Below, piece after piece: positions 7,879 through 13,573 of a stretch of DNA of 17,865 nt. Under the pieces are notes generated by a model. That model searched no databases. It saw only the letters and a list, made by a program, of their open reading frames with translations, and was not told the DNA's origin. Both the position numbers and the translations under genes were made by a program. Positions within the stretch are counted from its first letter, which is position 1, and each line of letters begins with the position of its first letter. The stretch comes from JAJPJG01 sp034667645 (GTDB lineage Bacteria > Verrucomicrobiota > Verrucomicrobiia > Chthoniobacterales > Chthoniobacteraceae). The stretch lies in the NCBI GenBank assembly GCA_034667645.1, contig JAXDQV010000340.1, forward strand, positions 1 through 17,865. Reading direction: 5' to 3'.

Positions 7879-8295
7879 CTATTCCCCGCCGCTGCGCGGG
7901 GAGCCCGGCGCGAGAACAACCTGCAGCGGAATGCTCGCAGCCTGCCGGCCATCGAGGCTGATATCCACGGCGTAGAGCCCTTCGGCGGCGAATTGGAGTT
8001 GCTGGATGTTCAGGATCAGGTTCCGCGTCGTGAAGAAAAAGTCGCCGGCGAACTCCACATCAAAATGCGTCTCGAGCGGCGGCACGATCGAGCGGCCGTC
8101 TTCGTCCACGAAATTCAACCGCACCCCGTGCGCGCCCTCTTCCTCCTTGCGAAAAACGATCCGCAGGGCGACGGAACATTGCGGGTGAATCGAAGGCATC
8201 TGCGTGGCGACGATCGTATCGAACGCACCAAGAAGGCTGAGTTTACCGCCGTAATCGGCGGCGGAATCACAGAGAGCGGCGACTTGGAGTTCCAT
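7879..8295 (-). CDS. Conserved hypothetical protein, DUF6941-like
   Basis: A 138-residue soluble protein starting MELQVAALCDSAADYGGKL, a pattern I associate with the DUF6941 family (unknown function). It contains the segments LSLLGAFDTI, PPLETHFDVEF and LYAVDISLDG, predicted mainly as beta strands. No catalytic motif, signal peptide or membrane segment is visible. The frame remains open upstream to 8628, but that part overlaps mqnD and is arginine-rich, so the ATG at 8295-8293 is preferred; it lies 5 bases after the mqnD stop. The gene is therefore probably cotranscribed with mqnD. Its TAG (7881-7879) lies one base from the TAA of the convergent hydrolase gene, leaving no room for a separate terminator. 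Confidence 0.7.
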   Translation of the reverse strand: MELQVAALCDSAADYGGKLSLLGAFDTIVATQMPSIHPQCSVALRIVFRKEEEGAHGVRLNFVDEDGRSIVPPLETHFDVEFAGDFFFTTRNLILNIQQLQFAAEGLYAVDISLDGRQAASIPLQVVLAPGSPRSGGE

Positions 8296-8300
8296 CGCCG

Positions 8301-9158
8301 TCAGCTCACGAACTCGAGCTCGACTGGTGCGGGAAGAAACCCGGCGTCGTGCCCCTGCTTGAGAAATTCGTGGATGGCGCGGCGTCCGGTGTCGCCGTAA
8401 TCGAGCGTCATTTCGTTCACATACATGCCGATAAAACGATCGGCGAGCGCGGTATCCATTCCACGCGCCAGCGGCATGGAATGGGCCACGGCGGGCGATC
8501 GGTGTTCCAGTCCGTAGCGGATGCTCTCGTGCAGGATGTCGGAGATTTCCTTGCGCGCGGCGGGTGGAATGTCCTTGCGAATGACGTTGCCGCCGAGCGG
8601 AAGCGGCAGGCCCGTTTTGATTTTCCACCAGACCCCGAGATCGAGAATCGAAACGAAATTCTCCTGCTCATACGTGAGTTGGCCCTCGTGAATGATCAAT
8701 CCGACTTGGGCGCGATCTTCGTGGACGGCGTCGAAAATTTCATCGAACGGCACGACGATCGTGTCGCACTCGCCGAGCGCGAGCCGCATCGCCAGATACG
8801 CGCTGGTCATGGTCCCCGGAACCGCGATCAGGCGCTCGCGCAGCCACTCGCGCACCTCGCCGAGACGCGGATTCTCGCTCAGGCCGTCGCGGTTCTTCGC
8901 GATCAGCAGCGGCCCGTAACCGTCGCCCATGCTCGCGCCGCACGGCAGCAGCGCGTAACTCTTGAGCACGTAAGCGTATGCGTGGATCGAGATCGCGGAG
9001 ATGTGCAGCTCGCCGCGGGTCGCCCGTTCGTTGAGCGTCTGGATGTCCTGCAGGATGTGCTCAAAACGATAACCGCGCGTGTCGATCTTTTGCTCGGCGA
9101 GCGCGTAAAACATGAACGCGTCGTCCGGATCGGGTGAGTGGCCGAGCGTGAGAGTCAT
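8301..9158 (-). CDS. mqnD: 1,4-dihydroxy-6-naphthoate synthase (futalosine menaquinone pathway)
   Basis: This protein converts cyclic dehypoxanthinyl futalosine to 1,4-dihydroxy-6-naphthoate in the futalosine route to menaquinone. The 285-residue length matches the family. The N-terminus LGHSPDPDDAFMFYAL (5-20) is highly characteristic. LLPCGASMGDGYGPLL, VPGTMTSAYLA and IIHEGQLTYE are further conserved parts of this periplasmic-binding-protein-like fold. It starts at ATG 9158, and the next gene downstream is 5 bases away. No other menaquinone gene is in the window, so the pathway genes must be scattered, as is common. It indicates that the organism makes menaquinone through futalosine and not through MenF/D/C/E/B. 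Confidence 0.93.
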   Translation of the reverse strand: MTLTLGHSPDPDDAFMFYALAEQKIDTRGYRFEHILQDIQTLNERATRGELHISAISIHAYAYVLKSYALLPCGASMGDGYGPLLIAKNRDGLSENPRLGEVREWLRERLIAVPGTMTSAYLAMRLALGECDTIVVPFDEIFDAVHEDRAQVGLIIHEGQLTYEQENFVSILDLGVWWKIKTGLPLPLGGNVIRKDIPPAARKEISDILHESIRYGLEHRSPAVAHSMPLARGMDTALADRFIGMYVNEMTLDYGDTGRRAIHEFLKQGHDAGFLPAPVELEFVS

Positions 9159-9213
9159 CGCCGCTCGTCATAAGCGAAGCGACCGCGGCGGCAAAGCGAT
9201 TTACGTTGAAACG

Positions 9214-9246
9214 AAAAAGCGGCAGCACGTTCACAGGCTGCCGCTT
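9214..9246 (-). terminator. Intrinsic terminator after the FN3-like gene
   Basis: Read on the minus strand, a perfect 10-bp stem (aagcggcagc / gctgccgctt, arms 9246-9237 and 9226-9217) with a 10-base loop is followed by a run of five T (9218-9214). The flanks gaaac (9209-9213) and gtttc (9251-9255) could extend the hairpin. It sits 30 bases beyond the stop of the FN3-like gene and before mqnD, so it should stop transcription from the former and separate the two units. Confidence 0.8.
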
Positions 9247-9275
9247 CCCGGTTTCGTTAGTTAGTTGTTTGTCGC

Positions 9276-9635
9276 TTAGCGGCGGTGATTCCCATTGAGG
9301 CTTTCAGCGCTCGCGAGGGCCGGAGCGCCATTGCCATTGGTGTGATGGGCGGCTTCCGCCAGCTTCACCTCGGCGGCTTTTGCCACCGGCATGGTGAAGA
9401 CGATCGGCTCGCTCGCCACGCCTTGCTGGTTCACATTGACCGCCTGCACGACGATCTCGATGGAGCTGCCCGGCGCCACCTCGGTCAGGAACGCCGCGGG
9501 AGCCACCGTGCTGGCCGCGAGCACATAAGCCGCGCTCGAACCCGCGAGGCGCGTGCGCCAGCGGTAACGCGTGGCCAGCGGCAACGCGTCGCATTGCACC
9601 ACCACCGTGCCGGTTTCCCCCAGCCATGCCGTCAC
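9276..9635 (-). CDS. FN3-like C-terminal protein fragment, probably 5'-truncated
   Basis: The 119-residue reading frame has the look of one fibronectin type III-like beta domain: alternating strands around RYRWRTRLAG, AAFLTEVAPGSSIEIVVQAV and VASEPIVFTMP, followed by a low-complexity tail (HHTNGNGAPALASAESLNGN). GTG 9635-9633 is the nearest plausible start. The frame stays open to a stop at 9764-9762, but the extra residues are arginine- and serine-rich and resemble no domain. No signal peptide is visible in any version. Verrucomicrobial proteins of this sort are, from memory, longer, with an N-terminal helical region and another FN3 unit. I infer that the 5' part was lost where the lower-GC island on the right begins. 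It could still be a genuine short protein, and its terminator is intact. Confidence 0.5.
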   Translation of the reverse strand: MTAWLGETGTVVVQCDALPLATRYRWRTRLAGSSAAYVLAASTVAPAAFLTEVAPGSSIEIVVQAVNVNQQGVASEPIVFTMPVAKAAEVKLAEAAHHTNGNGAPALASAESLNGNHRR

Positions 9636-9841
9636 ACTCCGGTAGTCCCGCCGCGGTGAAAAAACCGTTTTCTTCCCTCCGACCGAGCAATCCCGGCTTG
9701 TCCACCCTCGGCCTCCTTCGTATCCTTCCAGGAGTGACAGAGCAGAGGATCGTGAAACTGCCTATAAAAACCCCAGCAGAAAGAGGCGAAACTTTCTTCG
9801 TCTTATATTACGAAAGTTCGTCTACATCTAGTTAGGCGACT
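9636..9841. other. Gene-free junction between FN3-like fragment and plus-strand island
   Basis: No convincing gene is present. The stretch passes from the GC-rich chromosomal style to AT-richer sequence (about 9755-9830). It contains the imperfect inverted repeat at 9788-9821 and the heptamer GTTAGGC at 9832-9838, 3 bases before an ATG. A partial complement of that heptamer, GCCTATA, occurs at 9760-9766 (five of seven bases match GCCTAAC). It could be the left junction of an inserted segment. Confidence 0.45.
9788..9821. repeat. Imperfect inverted repeat before GTTAGGC, possible attC-like element
   Basis: The arm cgaaactttc (9788-9797) pairs with gaaagttcg (9813-9821) over 9 bp, with one unpaired A in the left arm and a 15-base spacer. 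Ten bases further right is GTTAGGC, which fits the GTTRRRY core of integron recombination sites. An arm with one extrahelical base is also typical of attC. The matching left core is poor and the spacing asymmetric, so this is only a candidate. Confidence 0.3.
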
Positions 9842-10209
9842 ATGCGTATTGATCTCTTACTTGGATTAGCCCTAGCTGCGGCAGCCATCGTCGGCTGCAC
9901 AGGACTTCCAGCGCATCTCCGAGAGCTGATCCCTCTTTTTGCCACCGGCTTGCGCTTATCATCTGGTCAGCTCTAACCCAGCCTTTTTCTATCCTCGGTG
10001 TTGGTCCCGCAATCAATCCTGATGGCTCCATCATGGCTGATACCCACGGTCAACCACTTTATACTCGCGCTGCGATGGAGCGATATGTCCAGATTACATC
10101 GGATCTCACTTATGTCGGGTTTCTCCTCATTATTTGCGCTGCACTTCTACTGTTGAAATACTTCGCGGCTCGACGCAGACAGAAGCATGAATCCACCCAA
10201 GTCGACTAG
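9842..10209 (+). pseudogene. Small membrane protein gene with an apparent frameshift
   Basis: ATG 9842 opens a 44-codon frame (MRIDLLLGLALAAAAIVGC...) ending at TAA 9974-9976. It has a hydrophobic N-terminus with a lipobox-like IVGC. A second frame, running from about 9950 to TAG 10207-10209, encodes LALIIWSALTQPF, then a polar stretch, a clear transmembrane helix (YVGFLLIICAALLLLKYF) and a basic tail (ARRRQKH). Adding one base near the T-run at about 9931-9935 would join them into one protein of about 120 residues with two or three membrane segments. I do not recognise the family. It could instead be two tiny genes (the second with an ATG at 10033, 58 residues). Leucine codons TTA, CTA and CTT are frequent, unlike the CTC/CTG-rich neighbours, which suggests transfer. 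Confidence 0.45.
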
Positions 10210-10220
10210 CCATGCGATGG

Positions 10221-10263
10221 AGCTAACCGGCTCCGCACGTCGCTCATCTTATTCTGGTTAGGC
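10221..10263 (+). other. Possible attC-like recombination site between two small genes
   Basis: The 56 bases between the TAG at 10209 and the ATG at 10266 contain AGCTAACC (10221-10228) and, near the other end, GGTTAGGCCT (10256-10265). These ends are complementary over CTAACC/GGTTAG plus an outer AG/CT. GTTAGGC is the same heptamer found at 9832-9838, 425 bases upstream, and in both cases an ATG follows within 2-3 bases. This repeats the geometry of integron cassettes. The internal part has no good second stem, and the element is shorter than most attC sites. The AGG could alternatively serve as a ribosome-binding site. Confidence 0.3.
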
Positions 10264-10265
10264 CT

Positions 10266-10859
10266 ATGATCCCACGAACGCTCCTCGTCATCTTAGCGAC
10301 AGTTCTCGTCGCGACGGCTTCGTCGGTGAGCGTGTGGCCTGATCCAGAGAAGCTCAGACCAGCATGCGAAGAGTTTCTACAGTCATTGGACGCACCGCGC
10401 ATTGCTAAGGAGTATCCCAAGGCGATTCAGAATCTCCTTTCGCTCGATTGCGAGAAGCAGATTCGCGGGATTCGCACCTTATTGGGCACCGACGAGCTAG
10501 AGATCCTGCCGTGGATCGTTCCTTTCCTCGACTCCAAGGGGCAAAGCGTGCAGATCGAGGCAGGATTTGCCATTCAAAAGCTTGTCTCGGACTACACACT
10601 GAAGCGACGCGATCATACCGTTCTCGATCGGGTTGCCATCAAGCCTCTTGGCCCAACCGACCCAGATTTGCGTCCGCTCGCATGGATCGCTGCCAAGATG
10701 TTGAGTGCGGATGAGCGCGGCAGTCTTGGCGGATATGCTATGACTATGATCAGATGCCTCAAGCTCAAGGAGTTTGAGCCAGGATTGCGAGATGTAGCTA
10801 GGACGGATTCACCGCGAGCCGGCGAAGCGAACGAGGCTGTGCGGGACATCAACGAATAG
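10266..10859 (+). CDS. Secreted HEAT-repeat-like hypothetical protein
   Basis: The 197-residue product starts with a signal-peptide-like segment (MIPRTLLVILATVLVATASS). It then has an all-helical body with HEAT-like units: residues about 45-110 (including IRTLLGTDELEILPWIVPFLDS and a QIEAGFAIQKLV helix) and about 135-195 (RPLAWIAAKML, GYAMTMIRCLK, EFEPGLRDVAR). It has no catalytic motif. Such solenoids usually mediate protein binding, here probably outside the cytoplasm. The specific family is unknown to me. The gene starts 2 bases after GTTAGGC and is on the opposite strand to mqnD and the FN3-like fragment. Its base composition and codon use (CTA, TTG, AGA and AGG appear) are less GC-rich than those of ispE or the purine genes. 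A transferred cassette gene is a reasonable interpretation. Confidence 0.65.
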   Translation: MIPRTLLVILATVLVATASSVSVWPDPEKLRPACEEFLQSLDAPRIAKEYPKAIQNLLSLDCEKQIRGIRTLLGTDELEILPWIVPFLDSKGQSVQIEAGFAIQKLVSDYTLKRRDHTVLDRVAIKPLGPTDPDLRPLAWIAAKMLSADERGSLGGYAMTMIRCLKLKEFEPGLRDVARTDSPRAGEANEAVRDINE

Positions 10860-11078
10860 GCCTAATTGTTGATTCTCGACAGCACGCGAAAACGGGTCAG
10901 TCCGTGCATATGTGCAGTAAAGGATTTGACGCAAGAACGACTATGGCGGTCGATCCCGAATGGTGTGGAGGGGTTGCTTCATCGAGTGTGCAATAGGTTC
11001 AACCCCTCGACGACGACGCCTCTCGCGGAACTCGAAGGGACTCTTGTTTCCTGCCGGGAGGGCAGATACCTTTCGGGT
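10860..11078. other. 219-base gap before ispE; no gene recognised
   Basis: The frame of ispE is open through this stretch from a TTG at 10866, but the 71 encoded residues resemble no IspE N-terminus and include no ATG, so I treat it as non-coding or as gene debris. It begins with GCCTAAT directly after the upstream stop codon. It contains a 9-bp inverted repeat (10968-11008) and a short hairpin CTGCC-GGGAG-GGCAG (11051-11065). No promoter or T-tract terminator is evident. The ispE promoter should lie here or upstream of the cassettes. Confidence 0.5.
10968..11008. repeat. Perfect 9-bp inverted repeat upstream of ispE
   Basis: The arm gaggggttg (10968-10976) is complementary to caacccctc (11000-11008), with 23 bases between. 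Neither strand has a T-run after it, so it does not look like an intrinsic terminator. It could be an operator, an RNA leader hairpin, or the remnant of a recombination site at the right end of the low-GC island. Confidence 0.5.
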
Positions 11079-11906
11079 TTGGTTTTCCAAGCACCCGCCA
11101 AGATCAATCTGTCGCTGAAGATTCATGGAAAACGCGCAGATGGTTTTCATGAAATCGAGAGCCTGTTCGTGCCGATCTCGCTCGCGGACGAATTAACCAT
11201 GGAGCCGGCGGAGCAGTTTTCATTTTCCTGCGACGAGCCGGGGGTGCCGGGCGATGAGCGGAATCTCGCCGTGCGCGCCGTCCAGCTTTTCGCGGAACGG
11301 ACGAACGTCGAGCCGCGGATCCGGCTCACCCTTTCGAAAAAAATCCCCCATGGCGCGGGACTCGGCGGCGGCAGCAGCGATGCGGCGGCGACGGTCCTGG
11401 CGCTCAATGAGTTTTTTGGAACAGCACTCGGAATGGACGCGCTCGCTGCGATGGCCGCGCAGCTCGGTTCAGACGTGCCGTTCTTTTTATATGGAAGTGC
11501 CGCGATTTGCCGCGGGCGAGGGGAGATGGTGACGCCGCAATTATTTAACGCTAGTTTGCCGCTCCTCCTGCTGAAGCCGCCTTTTGAGGTGCCGACGCCG
11601 TGGGCTTATCAGCACTGGCGCGATTCGCGGGAGTTGCCCACGATTTCCTACGCGGCCCAGGAGTTCGCATGGGGCACGCTCGTCAATGATCTCGAGCGTC
11701 CGGTCTTTGAAAAATTCATCGTCCTCGCGACCATGAAAACATGGCTCTTCGATCGCCCTGAAGTTTCCGGCGCGCTGATGTCGGGATCAGGCTCCACTTT
11801 ATTCGCGGTCTTGCGCGACCGGGGCGCGAGCCCGGCTCTCGCCAAGGACGCGCGCGCGGAATTCGGCGAATCGCTTTGGACCTGCGAATGCGAGACGGTC
11901 GGTTAG
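11079..11906 (+). CDS. ispE: 4-diphosphocytidyl-2-C-methyl-D-erythritol kinase
   Basis: This GHMP kinase phosphorylates CDP-methylerythritol in the MEP pathway to isopentenyl diphosphate. From TTG 11079 the protein has 275 residues (E. coli IspE has 283). Motifs are PAKINLSL (K8, catalytic type), DGFHEIESLFVPI, the ATP-binding loop IPHGAGLGGGSSDAA (89-103), GSDVPFF (131-137, with the catalytic D132) and the C-terminal MSGSGSTLFAVL. No ATG occurs in frame before the conserved start region, so TTG is the most likely initiator. A GGGAGG stretch (11056-11061) lies upstream but at long spacing. The gene ends with TAG at 11904-11906, 52 bases before the ClpX-like gene. Use of the non-mevalonate route is expected for this type of bacterium. 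Confidence 0.92.
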   Translation: MVFQAPAKINLSLKIHGKRADGFHEIESLFVPISLADELTMEPAEQFSFSCDEPGVPGDERNLAVRAVQLFAERTNVEPRIRLTLSKKIPHGAGLGGGSSDAAATVLALNEFFGTALGMDALAAMAAQLGSDVPFFLYGSAAICRGRGEMVTPQLFNASLPLLLLKPPFEVPTPWAYQHWRDSRELPTISYAAQEFAWGTLVNDLERPVFEKFIVLATMKTWLFDRPEVSGALMSGSGSTLFAVLRDRGASPALAKDARAEFGESLWTCECETVG

Positions 11907-11958
11907 GCATCGGCAGCGGCGCGTTGTGCATTCGCCGGACGCTGTTAGTTTTCCGACC

Positions 11959-13524
11959 ATGAGCGAACCGAATTTTCCATCGCCCGAGGAGCTGCAAAAA
12001 AAGCTCACCGATTTCATGAAGAGCCAGTTCGGAAATCAGGTTTCTGTTTCGGCTCAAGTCGCGCCGGATACCGACGAGATCGAGCCGGAAGAACCCGCGG
12101 AAGCCGGGCCGGACGTCTTTTCGTTTGCGCACCTGCCTCGCGACATCAAGGTGTATCTCGACCGTTTTGTGATCCAGCAGGACGAGGCGAAAAAGGTGCT
12201 CTCGATCGCGGTGTGCGACCACTACAACAACGTCAACTACGTGCGCGAACTCGCCGAGCGGGACGAAAAGAAGGCGCGCGAACTCGAATATGCGAAGCAG
12301 AACGTAATTCTCATCGGGCCGACCGGCGTCGGGAAAACCTATCTGGTGCGGCATGTCGCGGACTTGATCGGCGTGCCGTTTGTCAAAGCCGACGCGACGA
12401 AATTCAGCGAGACGGGATATGTGGGCGGCGACGTGGAGGATCTGGTGCGCGATCTCGTGCACAAAGCCGGCGGCGACATTGCGCTCGCGCAATACGGCAT
12501 CATTTACATCGACGAAATCGACAAGATCGCCGCGGCCTCGACGGCCTCCGGCCGGGATGTGAGCGGACGCGGGGTGCAGACGACGCTGCTCAAGTTGATG
12601 GAGGAAACTGAAGTCGCGGTGCGGAACCCGATGGATCTCCAGGGGCAATTGCAAGCGGCGCTGGAATTTCAGCGCAACGGCGGCAAGCCCAAGCGCGACA
12701 CGATCAACACGCGCCACATTCTGTTCATCGTCAGCGGCGCCTTCGACAAACTGAAGGACGTGATCGAGCGCCGCGTAAAAAACTCGAGCATCGGCTTTGC
12801 CGCACAGCCAACCACGCCGGCGGAAAGCGACGCCTTGTTCCGACAGGCGACGACGCGCGATTTTCTCGATTACGGATTCGAGCCGGAATTCATCGGACGT
12901 CTGCCCGTCCGGGTCGTCTGCGACGAGCTCACGGTCGCCGACCTTTTCGAGATCATGAAGCGCTCGGAAGGGAGCATCATCCGCCAATATGAACGCGCTT
13001 TCCGCGCCTACGGCATCGAGGTCTTTTTCGAGGATGCGGCGTTGCTGCGGATCGCGGAGCTCGCGGCCGAGGAAAAGACCGGCGCCCGCGCATTGCTGAC
13101 CGTCTGCGAGAAGATTTTGCGGCAGTTTAAATATGAGCTGCCGGGCTCGGGCGTGGCACGGTTCACGATCGATGTCGCTTTGATCGAAAATCCTGAGAGC
13201 ACGCTCAAGGCACTGCTGGAGCATGGTCACGAGGAGAAGGCCAAGGCGCTCGCGGGGATCGCCCGGGAGTTTGCCCGACGATTTGCCGAGAAGCACAACG
13301 TCCGCATTGAGTTCAGCGAGGACGCGATCGCGCGGCTGATCGTCCGCGCGGACGAGGGGAACGGTCACATGCGCGACCTGTGCGAGCAACTTTTCAAGGA
13401 TTACGAATTCGGTTTGAAACTCGCGCGCGGCAGCGAAGAAGTGCTCGTGCTCACCGCCGCGGCCATTGACGATCCGGACAAATTCTTGAGCGAGTGGCTG
13501 GTCAAAACCTACCGGAACCGCTAG
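11959..13524 (+). CDS. ClpX-like AAA+ unfoldase without zinc domain, with duplicated C-terminal domain
   Basis: A 521-residue AAA+ ATPase of the ClpX group, probably unfolding proteins for the ClpP protease. Visible are Walker A GPTGVGKT (120-127), pore loop GYVG (153-156), Walker B IIYIDEIDK (181-189), a second pore-loop region RDVSGRGVQ (199-207), the ClpP-docking tripeptide IGF (278-280), the FIGRLP box (311-316) and sensor 2 GAR (375-377). ClpX's N-terminal four-cysteine zinc domain is absent, replaced by an acidic leader. The usual RKH loop is replaced by a glutamine-rich insert (228-245). The C-terminal small domain (about 352-421) seems repeated at 447-515. The start at ATG 11959 is preferred over an in-frame GTG at 11926, which adds 11 atypical residues. 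A zinc-containing ClpX may exist elsewhere in the genome, so I withhold the symbol clpX. Confidence 0.88.
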   Translation: MSEPNFPSPEELQKKLTDFMKSQFGNQVSVSAQVAPDTDEIEPEEPAEAGPDVFSFAHLPRDIKVYLDRFVIQQDEAKKVLSIAVCDHYNNVNYVRELAERDEKKARELEYAKQNVILIGPTGVGKTYLVRHVADLIGVPFVKADATKFSETGYVGGDVEDLVRDLVHKAGGDIALAQYGIIYIDEIDKIAAASTASGRDVSGRGVQTTLLKLMEETEVAVRNPMDLQGQLQAALEFQRNGGKPKRDTINTRHILFIVSGAFDKLKDVIERRVKNSSIGFAAQPTTPAESDALFRQATTRDFLDYGFEPEFIGRLPVRVVCDELTVADLFEIMKRSEGSIIRQYERAFRAYGIEVFFEDAALLRIAELAAEEKTGARALLTVCEKILRQFKYELPGSGVARFTIDVALIENPESTLKALLEHGHEEKAKALAGIAREFARRFAEKHNVRIEFSEDAIARLIVRADEGNGHMRDLCEQLFKDYEFGLKLARGSEEVLVLTAAAIDDPDKFLSEWLVKTYRNR

Positions 13525-13573
13525 AACCTCACTCCCACCACGCCTGGCCGCGCCGCCGGGATTCCGGACTTCC

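Noticed and set aside
9158..9216. A sigma70 promoter for mqnD (TTGCCG, 16 bases, TATGAC)
   Set aside because: The match is poor and would place the transcription start at the ATG itself; it is not supportable without mapping.
10990..11015. A tRNA-like T-loop (GGTTCAACCCC)
   Set aside because: The flanking bases do not form the T stem, and no acceptor or anticodon arms can be found at proper spacing.
11902..11908. A third GTTAGGC at the end of ispE, as another cassette boundary
   Set aside because: It is part of the ispE stop region, no foreign gene follows, and no inverted repeat precedes it. The heptamer is short enough to recur by chance.
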